DNA from: Rubrivivax rivuli
Lineage (GTDB): Bacteria > Pseudomonadota > Gammaproteobacteria > Burkholderiales > Burkholderiaceae_C
NCBI RefSeq assembly: GCF_004016505.1
Contig: NZ_SACR01000003.1
Span: 744,001 to 808,000 of the forward strand
DNA length: 64,000 bases
Direction of reading: 5' to 3'
Part shown: positions 36,284-44,118 of the stretch, one piece after another
How the letters are laid out: every line of letters starts with the position of its first letter
How positions within the stretch are numbered: position 1 is the first letter of the stretch
Notes under the pieces: generated by a model
The model's database searches: none
The model's input: only the letters and a program-made list of their open reading frames with translations
Told to the model about the DNA's origin: nothing
Translations under genes and position numbers: made by a program

Positions 36284-37586
36284 CTTCCACCCACTCCACC
36301 TGCGCGCCCAGGGCGGTGATGTTCTCGGCGAAGCGCGGGTGAGCGCGCCGCACCGGCGTGGCGTTGCGGATCACGCTCTTGCCCGGGATGCTGCAGGCCA
36401 GCATCAGCAGCGCGATGGCCACGCGGATGATGTAGGGGCTTTCCACCTCGGCGGGCTGCAGCGGCTTGCCGCCGAAGGTGATGATGCGGTGCGGGTCGCT
36501 CTGGAAGGCGTGGCCGCCGAACTTGCTGAGCTCGCTGGTCCAGCCCATCGCGCCTTCGTAGACCTTGTTCCAGTACATCATGCTGCCCTCGGCCTTCACG
36601 CCCAGGGCCACGAAGATGGGCAGCAGGTCCACGGGCAGGTAGGGCCAGGGCGCGGCTTCCACCTTCTGCAGGATGTTCTTGGTGAAGGGCTCGCGCACCT
36701 TCAGCGGGCCGTCCACCACGGTGTGGCTCCAGCCGTCCTGGTGCACCACCTGCACGCCGAACTTGGCGAAGGTGCGGTCGATCAGCGGGAACTGCTCGGG
36801 CGCGCTGTTCTTCACCGTGATGCAGCCGCCGGTGATGGCGCCCAAGGCCATGAAGGTGACGGCCTCGTGGAAGTCCTCCGCGAAGCGGAACTCCACGCCT
36901 TCCGGCTTGCCGAGGCTCTTCACGCCATGCACCGTGAGGCGGCTGGTGCCCACGCCCTCGATCTGCGCGCCCAGCAGGCGCATGAACTCGCAGAACTCCT
37001 GCACGTGCGGCTCGCTGGCGCTGTTCATCAGCGTGCTGGTGCCTTCGGCCAGGGCCGCGCAGAGCACGAAGTTCTCGGTGGTGGTGACGCTGGCGTAATC
37101 GAGCCAGTGGTGGTTGGCCTTCAGGCCGCCCGCCACCTGGATGAGCAGGTGGCTGCGGCTGCGCTCCACCACGCCGCCGAAACGCTCCATCACCTCCACG
37201 TGGGGGTCGATCTCGCGCACGCCCAGGGTGCAGCCCTGCACGTCGTTCTCGATGCGCGCCACGCCAAAACGGGCCAAGAGCGGCGGCACCAGCATCACGC
37301 TGGAGCGCATCTCTTCTGGCAGGTGGTGGGTGCGCGGGTCGAAGTGGGTTTTGGCGTGGTGCACTTCCAGCACGCCGGTGGCGTAGTTGACCTTCACCTC
37401 GCTGCCCAGGGTGCGGAAGATCTCCAGGATCTTGCGCACGTCGGTGATCTCGGGAATGCCGAGCAGGCGGATGGGGTGCGGGCTGAGCAGCGTGGCGCAG
37501 AGGATGGGCAGCACGGCGTTCTTGTTCGCGCTGGGCACGATGCGGCCGGTGAGCGGCGTGCCGCCGTGGACGATGAGGTTGGCCAT
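36276..37586 (-). CDS. murA: UDP-N-acetylglucosamine 1-carboxyvinyltransferase (MurA type)
   Basis: A 436-residue EPSP-synthase-fold enzyme adding enolpyruvate to UDP-GlcNAc, the first step of peptidoglycan precursor synthesis. K22 and N23 (SANKNAVLP) and the loop cysteine C119 (DVQGCTLGVREIDPH), matching E. coli Cys115, are present, as is the spaced Arg124. The sequence around the loop (VREIDPHVEVMERFG in place of ARPVDLH) and several insertions differ from canonical MurA, and the gene is not among histidine or division genes. It may therefore be a second, specialised copy. Operon: murA, hemolysin III, ybaK. Confidence 0.88.
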   Translation of the reverse strand: MANLIVHGGTPLTGRIVPSANKNAVLPILCATLLSPHPIRLLGIPEITDVRKILEIFRTLGSEVKVNYATGVLEVHHAKTHFDPRTHHLPEEMRSSVMLVPPLLARFGVARIENDVQGCTLGVREIDPHVEVMERFGGVVERSRSHLLIQVAGGLKANHHWLDYASVTTTENFVLCAALAEGTSTLMNSASEPHVQEFCEFMRLLGAQIEGVGTSRLTVHGVKSLGKPEGVEFRFAEDFHEAVTFMALGAITGGCITVKNSAPEQFPLIDRTFAKFGVQVVHQDGWSHTVVDGPLKVREPFTKNILQKVEAAPWPYLPVDLLPIFVALGVKAEGSMMYWNKVYEGAMGWTSELSKFGGHAFQSDPHRIITFGGKPLQPAEVESPYIIRVAIALLMLACSIPGKSVIRNATPVRRAHPRFAENITALGAQVEWVEGD

Positions 37587-37705
37587 GAAGAGGGGGCGGA
37601 GGGTTGGCAGCAGGTGCGTGATTGTCTTGCAGCGCCGGCACCGTTCAGGGCCCGGCGCCCGCGTTTCGTCGCAGTGTGCCGCAGCGGCGTGGTGCCCCGG
37701 CTATC

Positions 37706-38401
37706 GTGCCGGGCTTGACGACGATCACGCTGACGCGACCGGCCCTCCCCAAGCCCCCCACCCGGCCTGCGAGCCTGGCCCTGCTGGTGCTGGCGCTGCA
37801 CGCGCTGCTGCTGGCCGGTGCTTGGCGGTTGCAGGCCTGGCAAGACCGCGGGCCGGCCGTGCCAGCGCAGGCGCCGCTGATCGTGTGGCTGCCGGGGGCG
37901 CCGCGGCCCGCCTCGCCGGCAGCCAAACCGCCCGAACAGCCCCAGGCCGCTCGCGCCCAGCGCGCGCCCGCCACGCTCCCGCGTGCTCCGCGCGAGCCGC
38001 AGGCCATCACCCTGCCGGCAAGCCCGGCCGGGCCGGGCCCCGATACCGTTGCGGCGCCGCCGGTTTCTGCGGCCCCCGTCATGCCGACACCGACACCGCC
38101 TGCAGCCGGGCCCGCGCCGCCGCTGAACCTGGCCCTGCCCCGCGGCGCCTCGGCCCCCTGGCGCGGGCGCAACCCGGCGCTGGACGACCCGCGCAGCAAC
38201 ACGCCGCCACTCACACTGGAAAGCCGCATCGCCAAGGCCCTGGGCGGCGTCGACGGCATCCAGGAGTTCCGCCTGGAAGACGGCAGCGTGCGCTTCAAGC
38301 GCGGCAACAGCTGCGTCATCGCACGGCCCAACCGCGCCAGCGCGCTGGACCCCTTCAACGCCAGCGCGCAGATCCGCCCGCGGCTGCTGGACCGCTGCTG
38401 A
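37706..38401 (+). CDS. Membrane-anchored Pro/Ala-rich protein, unknown function
   Basis: About 231 residues. One helix near the N-terminus (LALLVLALHALLLAGAW), then about 100 residues rich in Pro and Ala, then a compact C-terminal domain (SRIAKALGGVDGIQEFRLED followed by GSVRFKRGNSCVIARPNRAS). The topology suggests a periplasm-facing domain on a flexible stalk. I do not recognise the C-terminal domain. The start is ambiguous (GTG 37706 or TTG 37715, or a further upstream codon). It is divergent from murA. Confidence 0.65.
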   Translation: MPGLTTITLTRPALPKPPTRPASLALLVLALHALLLAGAWRLQAWQDRGPAVPAQAPLIVWLPGAPRPASPAAKPPEQPQAARAQRAPATLPRAPREPQAITLPASPAGPGPDTVAAPPVSAAPVMPTPTPPAAGPAPPLNLALPRGASAPWRGRNPALDDPRSNTPPLTLESRIAKALGGVDGIQEFRLEDGSVRFKRGNSCVIARPNRASALDPFNASAQIRPRLLDRC

Positions 38402-38405
38402 AGCC

Positions 38406-40169
38406 TCAGCCGGCGCCGCCCGCCGCGGCCCGCGCCTCTTCCTGCAAACGCAGCACGCGCCGCTGCACCTTGCCGGTGGTGGTCATGGGCAGTGCCTCGA
38501 TGAACTCGATCTCCTTCGGGTACTCGTAAGGCGCCAGCCGGCCGCGCACGTGGGCCTGCAGCTCGGCCACCAGCGCCGGGTCGCCCGTGAAGCCAGGCGC
38601 CAGCACCACGTAGGCCTTCACCACCGCGCCGCGCTCGGCATCGGGCTTGGGCACCACCGCCGCGTTGGCCACGGCCGCGTGCTTGACGAGGCAGTTCTCG
38701 ATCTCGCTGGGCCCGATGCGGTAACCCGCGGCCTTGAAGACGTCGTCGCTGCGGCCCTGGTACCAGAGGTAGCCCTCGGCATCCATCACCGCGGTGTCGC
38801 CGGTGCGGCACCAGCTCTTGCAGGGGTCGCCGGTGAACTTGGCCGCGGTGGCGGCCTCGTTGCGCCAATAGCCGAGGAAGAACACCGGGTCGGGGTGGCC
38901 GTGAACGTCCAGCCGGTGCACGGCCACGTCGCCCGGCGTGCCGCGCGGGCATTCGCGCCCGGCATCGTCGATCACCGCCACGCGGTGGCCCGGGTAGGCG
39001 CGGCCCATGCTGCCGGGGCGTGCCGGCCAGCCCGGCTGTTCACAACCTTCGGCATCGACCCAGCGCTGGCAGTTGCCCACGATGTAATTGATCTCGGTCT
39101 GGCCGAACATCTCGTTGACCGTGAGGCCGAGAGCCCGCTGGCACCAATGGAAGACGGTGTCGCCCACGGCCTCGCCGGCGCTCATCACCGAACGCAGGTG
39201 CAACCGGTAGCGCTGCCGCGGCGCCGGCACCGCCTTCATCATCGCCTTCAAGGCCGTGGGGAAGAGAAAGCTGTGCGTCACCCGGTGGCGCTGCATCAGC
39301 TCGAAGGCGCGTTCAGGGCTGAAGCGGCCTTGGTAAGCCACGATGGGGCGGCCGAAGTACAGCGTGGGCAGCAGCGCGTCCATCAGGCCGCCGGTCCAGG
39401 CCCAGTCGGCGGGGCTCCAGAAGACCTCGTCGCTGTGCTCGGGCGGGCCCAGGCCGAACCAGTCCTGGCTGCAGACGAACCCGCTCAGGTTGCCGATGAG
39501 CGCGCGGTGTGGCACCAGCGCGCCCTTGGGCGGGCCGGTGGTGCCGCTGGTGTAGATCAGCACGGCGGGGTCGTCGGCGGCGGTGTCCTCGGGCACGAAA
39601 CGGCCGCCCGGCGCAGCGGCCAGCACCGCGGCCCAGTCGGCGTCGCCCTGCCCGGCGGCCGCACCCACGGCCAGCACGCTGCGCAGCGCCGGGCAATCGG
39701 CGCGCACCTGCTGCACGGTGGCGATGGCGTTTTCATCGGCCAGTGCCAGCACGGCGCCGCTGTCCTGCAGCCGGTAGACCAGCGCTTCGGGGCCAAAGAG
39801 CATGCTCAGCGGCATGGCCACTGCGCCCAGCTGGTAGATCGCCATGTGCGCCACGGCGGTTTCGGGCCGCTGCGGCAGCACGAGCGCCACCCGGTCACCA
39901 CGCTGCACACCCAGAGCGCGCAAGGCCTGGCTCAGGCGGTCGGCCTGGCGCTGCAACCCGGCGTAACTCAGGCGGCCGCGGCGGCCGTCTTCGGTTTCCC
40001 ACGCCACCGCGGTGCGGCGGGCCTGGGCCGGTGTACCGCCTCGCGCCCAGCGCGTGCAGCACACCTGCGCGATGTTGAAGCGCGCGGGCACCTGCCAATG
40101 CAGGCTGGTGTGCAGGCCTTCGTGCGCGCCCGCCGGCGCGGCCCGCTTGCGTGTGTCATCGGCTTTCAT
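38406..40169 (-). CDS. Acyl-CoA synthetase, AMP-binding family
   Basis: A 587-residue adenylating enzyme. The A3 motif is VLIYTSGTTGPPKGALVPHR; VNEMFGQTEINYIVGNC is the A5 region, GYLWYQGRSDDVFKAAGYRI the A8 hinge, and MTTTGKVQRRVL contains the catalytic A10 lysine. The N-terminus (HWQVPARFNIAQVCCTRWA) is that of the acetyl/medium-chain acyl-CoA synthetase group. The substrate cannot be fixed; short or medium chain acids are likely. It is convergent with the preceding unknown gene, 4 bases apart. Confidence 0.88.
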   Translation of the reverse strand: MKADDTRKRAAPAGAHEGLHTSLHWQVPARFNIAQVCCTRWARGGTPAQARRTAVAWETEDGRRGRLSYAGLQRQADRLSQALRALGVQRGDRVALVLPQRPETAVAHMAIYQLGAVAMPLSMLFGPEALVYRLQDSGAVLALADENAIATVQQVRADCPALRSVLAVGAAAGQGDADWAAVLAAAPGGRFVPEDTAADDPAVLIYTSGTTGPPKGALVPHRALIGNLSGFVCSQDWFGLGPPEHSDEVFWSPADWAWTGGLMDALLPTLYFGRPIVAYQGRFSPERAFELMQRHRVTHSFLFPTALKAMMKAVPAPRQRYRLHLRSVMSAGEAVGDTVFHWCQRALGLTVNEMFGQTEINYIVGNCQRWVDAEGCEQPGWPARPGSMGRAYPGHRVAVIDDAGRECPRGTPGDVAVHRLDVHGHPDPVFFLGYWRNEAATAAKFTGDPCKSWCRTGDTAVMDAEGYLWYQGRSDDVFKAAGYRIGPSEIENCLVKHAAVANAAVVPKPDAERGAVVKAYVVLAPGFTGDPALVAELQAHVRGRLAPYEYPKEIEFIEALPMTTTGKVQRRVLRLQEEARAAAGGAG

Positions 40170-40261
40170 CCCGGGAACTTTAAGCGCCCCACCTGCAAGG
40201 GTTTGCAGCGTCAAGTTCGCACGGCAGCAGCCGAAAGACCCAGCATCGCGTGCCACCCGGC

Positions 40262-41413
40262 ATGCCCACCAGAGTTCCCCAGACCACCATGCCCTACGCC
40301 GAACTGTCTGCCGTGAAGCACCTTGTGCAGCCGGGCCTGCCGCTGCCCTTCAACGTGCGTGATGCCGACCGCACCCTGCTGCTGGCCCGGGGCCACGTGC
40401 TCGAAGCCTACGAGCAGATCGATGCGCTGTTCGACCGCGGTGCGCTGGTCGACATCGACGAGCTGCTCACCCGCGCGGACGTGGTGCGCCAAGCGCCGCG
40501 CGATCAGTTGCCGCAGCTCTGGGCCGGATGCCTGGACGAAGTGGCCAAGACCCTGCGTGCCGATCCGGGCCCGGGCTACGAGGGCGCGCTGGACGACGCC
40601 ACGGGCCCCGTGCAGGCCCTCATCGAACGCGACCCCGACCTGGCCATCTTCCAGGTGTTGCGCCAGGGCGCCAGTGCCGACGCTGCCTACGGCGTGCATC
40701 GCTCGCTGCAGACGGCCATCACCGGCCACCTGGTGGCACAGCGCCTGGCCTGGAGCCCCGAGCAGAGCGCCCGGCTCTTCAAGGTGGCCCTGACGATGAA
40801 CATCTCGATGCTCGAACTGCAAGGCAAGCTGGCGCGCCAGACGCAGCCGCCCACGCCGCAGCAGCGCCTGGAACTGCAGAGCCACCCCATGCGCAGCGTG
40901 CGCATGCTGCAGCAGGCCGGCGTGAACGATGAAGCGTGGCTGGAAGCGGTGCTGCACCACCACGAGCAGGAAGACGGCACCGGCTACCCCAGCGGACGCA
41001 CCGAGGTGGGCGAGCTCGCCACGCTGGCGCGCCGCGCCGACATCTACACCTCCAAGCTCGCCTCGCGCTCCACGCGAGAGGCGCTCAATGCCGACCAGGC
41101 CGGCCGCCAGATGTTCATGCAGGACCCTGGCCACCCGATGACGGCGGCCCTGGTGCGCGAGTTCGGCATCTACCCGCCAGGCTGCTATGTGCGGCTGAAC
41201 TCGGGCGAAACCGGCATCGTGGTGGCGCGCGGCGCCACCATCACCACGCCCGTGGTGGCCTGCCTCACCACGCCCAGCGGCGCGCTGCTTGCCGAGCCGC
41301 AACGCCGGGCCACCGATGGCAAGGCCTGTGCCGTGGCCGGCGTGGTGGGCGAGCGGCAGCTGGGCACGCCGCTGCCACTGGAAAGGCTGGCCGCGCTGGT
41401 GACGGCCGTCTGA
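40262..41413 (+). CDS. HD-GYP-type protein with degenerate HD motif
   Basis: A 383-residue protein. The N-terminal half (1-140) is a variable domain, the middle (141-270) an HD-GYP domain, and the C-terminal 90 residues a beta-rich tail. The later motifs are kept: HP at 208-209 and HHEQEDGTGYP at 233-243. The central HD pair is lost: the expected ALLHDIG reads ALTMNIS, giving M179 N180. H146 may be the first metal ligand. Active c-di-GMP phosphodiesterases need the HD pair, so this is probably a catalytically dead binding or signalling form. The start is uncertain (ATG 40262 or 40289). Confidence 0.82.
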   Translation: MPTRVPQTTMPYAELSAVKHLVQPGLPLPFNVRDADRTLLLARGHVLEAYEQIDALFDRGALVDIDELLTRADVVRQAPRDQLPQLWAGCLDEVAKTLRADPGPGYEGALDDATGPVQALIERDPDLAIFQVLRQGASADAAYGVHRSLQTAITGHLVAQRLAWSPEQSARLFKVALTMNISMLELQGKLARQTQPPTPQQRLELQSHPMRSVRMLQQAGVNDEAWLEAVLHHHEQEDGTGYPSGRTEVGELATLARRADIYTSKLASRSTREALNADQAGRQMFMQDPGHPMTAALVREFGIYPPGCYVRLNSGETGIVVARGATITTPVVACLTTPSGALLAEPQRRATDGKACAVAGVVGERQLGTPLPLERLAALVTAV

Positions 41414-41415
41414 CC

Positions 41416-41431
41416 GGCGGCCTCAGCCGCC
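41416..41431. terminator. GC-rich hairpin between convergent genes
   Basis: GGCGGC (41416-41421) pairs with GCCGCC (41426-41431) around CTCA, whose complement contains the stop codon of the reverse N-acetyltransferase gene. No T-tract. A bidirectional transcript end is likely; it resembles the hairpin at 24118. Confidence 0.4.
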
Positions 41432-41905
41432 GCCCAGCGCCGCCAGCGCTGGGCCGGTCACGCGGCAGATGCGCCAGTCAGGCATCACGGTAGCGCCCAT
41501 CTTCTCGTAGAAGCGGATGGCGTTCTCGTTCCAGTCAAGCACGCACCACTCGAAGCGGCCGCAGCCGCGCTGCACGGCCAGCGCCGCCAGGTGCTGCAGC
41601 AAGGCCTTGCCCAGGCCGCTGCCGCGGTGGGCGGGCTGCACGTAGAGGTCTTCCAGGTACAGCCCCGGCTTGCCCAGGAAGGTGCTGAAGTTGGTGAAGA
41701 ACAGCGCGAAGGCCACCACCTGCCCGTCGGTCTCGGCCACCACCGCCTCGGCCGCCGGACGCGGGCCGAAGAGCTGGTGCTCCAGCGTTGCGGGCGTGAC
41801 GACGACCAGGTGCTCGAGCTTCTCGAACACCGCGAGTTCGCGGATCAGGCCGACGATGGCGGTGCAATCGGCGGGCGTGGCGGGGCGCAGGGTGTGGGCA
41901 GTCAT
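41423..41905 (-). CDS. GNAT family N-acetyltransferase, diamine/spermidine type
   Basis: A 160-residue GNAT enzyme. LYLEDLYVQPAHRGSGLGKA is the acetyl-CoA binding motif A (the R-x-x-G-x-G/A loop), and EWCVLDWNENAIRFYEKMGA is motif B, close to the spermidine/diamine N1-acetyltransferase subgroup. Expected to acetylate a polyamine or a related amine; the substrate is not proven. It is divergent from the alpha/beta hydrolase gene, 63 bases apart. Confidence 0.86.
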   Translation of the reverse strand: MTAHTLRPATPADCTAIVGLIRELAVFEKLEHLVVVTPATLEHQLFGPRPAAEAVVAETDGQVVAFALFFTNFSTFLGKPGLYLEDLYVQPAHRGSGLGKALLQHLAALAVQRGCGRFEWCVLDWNENAIRFYEKMGATVMPDWRICRVTGPALAALGGG

Positions 41906-41968
41906 GGGCCGGATTGTCACGTCCCCGGCCTGACAGCGCGCCCGCGCGCCCTGCCCTAGAGTGGGCGC

Positions 41969-42928
41969 ATGAGCCCCGCCGACACCGCCACCCCGCCGTA
42001 CAGCGCCCGCCGCGCCTCCACCTCCACCTTCCTGCCGCTGCGCGGGCTGCAGGTGCACCTGCGCTCCTGGGGCGGCCCCGAACTCGTCACGCCCGAACGC
42101 CCGCCGCTGGTGATGCTGCACGGCTGGATGGACGTGGGCGCCTCGTTCCAGTTCGTGGTGGACGCGCTGGCCGAGGCCGAAGGCTTCGAGCGCTGGGTGC
42201 TGGCGCCCGACTGGCGCGGCTTCGGCCTCACCAGCACGCCAGTGGCCGACACCTACTGGTTCCCCGACTACCTGGCCGACCTGGACGCCCTGCTCGATGC
42301 CGTGCTGCCGACCGAGGCCCACCCCGCCATCGACCTGCTGGGCCACAGCATGGGTGGCAACGTGGTGATGAGCTACGCCGGCCTGCGGCCGCAGCGCATC
42401 CGCCGCCTCGTCAACCTGGAAGGCTTCGGCCTGCCGGCGACCAAGCCCGAGCACGCGCCGAAGCGCGTGCTGCAGTGGCTGGACGAGTTGAAGACGCCGC
42501 AGACCCTCAAAAGCTACTCCAGCGTCGACGAAGTGGCCCAGCGCCTGATGAAGAACAACCCGCTGCTGCCGGCCGACAAGGCCGCCTGGCTGGCGCCGCA
42601 CTGGGCGCGGCAGGAGGCCGACGGCCGCTGGCACATCCTGGGCGACCCGGCGCACAAGCGCGTGAACCCGGTGCTCTACCAGGTGGCCGAGATCCTGCAG
42701 ACCTGGGGCCAGATCAGCGCCCCGGTGCTGTGGGTGGAAGGCGACCAGACGCAGCTGGCCCAGTGGTGGGGCACGCGCTACAGCAAGGAAGAGTTCCACC
42801 AGCGCCTGACCGTGGTGCGAGACGTGCAGAAGGCCTTGCTGGCGCCCTGCGGCCACATGCTGCACCACGACCAGCCCGAGGCCCTGGCCGGACATCTGCG
42901 GGCCTTCCTGGGGCCGCGGCCTGCTTGA
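41969..42928 (+). CDS. Alpha/beta hydrolase
   Basis: A 319-residue alpha/beta-hydrolase. HGW at 51-53 forms the oxyanion loop, GHSMGG holds the nucleophile S127, and CGHMLHHDQPEAL has the catalytic His. The substrate is unknown. The prfB gene follows in the same direction 37 bases downstream. Confidence 0.88.
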   Translation: MSPADTATPPYSARRASTSTFLPLRGLQVHLRSWGGPELVTPERPPLVMLHGWMDVGASFQFVVDALAEAEGFERWVLAPDWRGFGLTSTPVADTYWFPDYLADLDALLDAVLPTEAHPAIDLLGHSMGGNVVMSYAGLRPQRIRRLVNLEGFGLPATKPEHAPKRVLQWLDELKTPQTLKSYSSVDEVAQRLMKNNPLLPADKAAWLAPHWARQEADGRWHILGDPAHKRVNPVLYQVAEILQTWGQISAPVLWVEGDQTQLAQWWGTRYSKEEFHQRLTVVRDVQKALLAPCGHMLHHDQPEALAGHLRAFLGPRPA

Positions 42929-42965
42929 GCGAGAATCCGGGGCTTGATTTGAGGCCAAGCCCACC

Positions 42966-44070
42966 ATGGATATCGAACACATCAACTCGATCGGCACGCT
43001 GCTCGCCGATCTGAGCGCCCGCACCGAGCAGCTCCGGGGGTATCTTTGACTACGACCGCAAAGCCCTGCGGTTGAACGAAGTCAACGCCGCGCTGGAGAA
43101 CCCCGCGGTCTGGAACGACCCCAAGCGCGCCCAGGAGCTGGGCCGCGAGAAGAAGACGCTGGAGACCGTGGTCGAGACCATCGACCACCTCAAGCGCAAC
43201 CTCGACGACAACGCCGAGCTCTACGAGATGAGCAAGGAAGAAGGCGACGAGGACGGCCTGAAGGCCATCGAAGCCGAAGCCCAGGCGCTGCAGAAGACGG
43301 TGGAGGACCTCGAGTTCCGCCGCATGTTCAGCAACTCGGCCGACCCGCTGAACTGCTTCATCGACATCCAGGCCGGCGCCGGCGGCACCGAGGCCTGCGA
43401 TTGGGCCGGCATGCTGCTGCGCCAGTACCTGAAGTACGCCGAACGCAAGGGCTTCAAGGCCACGCTGGAAGACGAGACGCCGGGCGACGTGGCTGGCATC
43501 AAGAGCGCCACCATCAAGGTGGAGGGCGACTACGCCTTCGGCCACCTGCGCACCGAGACCGGCGTGCACCGCCTGGTGCGCAAGAGCCCGTTCGACAGCG
43601 CCGGCGGCCGGCACACGAGCTTCGCCTCGCTCTTCGTCTACCCCGAGGTGGACGATTCGATCGAGATCGAGATCAACCCGTCCGACGTGCGCACCGACAC
43701 CTTCCGCGCCAGCGGCGCTGGCGGCCAGCACATCAACAAGACCGATTCGGCGGTGCGGCTGACGCACATCCCCACCGGCATCGTGGTGCAGTGCCAGGAC
43801 GGCCGCAGCCAGCACAGCAACCGCGACGTGGCGTGGAAACGCCTGCGTTCGCGCCTGTACGACCATGAGATGCGCAAGCGCATGGAAGAACAGCAGAAGC
43901 TGGAAGACACCAAGACCGACGTGGGCTGGGGCCACCAGATCCGCAGCTATGTGCTGGACCAGAGCCGCATCAAGGACCTGCGCACCAACGTCGAGATCAG
44001 CAACACGCAGAAGGTGCTGGACGGCGACTTGGACGCCTTCATCGAAGCCAGCTTGAAGCAGGGTCTGTGA
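42966..44070 (+). CDS. prfB: Peptide chain release factor 2 (joined by +1 programmed frameshift)
   Basis: Release factor 2 recognises UGA and UAA and triggers peptide release. The first 27 codons run from ATG 42966 to CTT (43044-43046), then an in-frame TGA (43047-43049). Skipping T43047 continues as GAC at 43048 through the main frame to 44070, giving 367 residues. Codon recognition tripeptide SPF ([10 protein letters not shown]) and the catalytic GGQ ([16 protein letters not shown]) are present. The frameshift is the normal autoregulation of RF2, not an error. A downstream-only start would lose the N-terminus. Confidence 0.96.
43032..43050 (+). promoter_or_regulatory. prfB programmed +1 frameshift site
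   Basis: The sequence CTCCGGGGGTATCTTTGAC has the Shine-Dalgarno-like GGGGG three bases upstream of the slippery CTT-T, followed by TGA-C. It matches the E. coli site (AGGGGGTATCTTTGAC) except for one base. Low RF2 lets the ribosome slip +1 and make more RF2. Confidence 0.95.
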
Positions 44071-44118
44071 CCCTGCCTTCCACGCCCCTGCGTCGCATTC
44101 ACACGGAGACCACGCCCC

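Noticed and set aside
43047-43049. In-frame TGA at codon 28 of prfB read as a nonsense mutation or sequencing error
   Set aside because: The surrounding sequence is the conserved RF2 frameshift signal.
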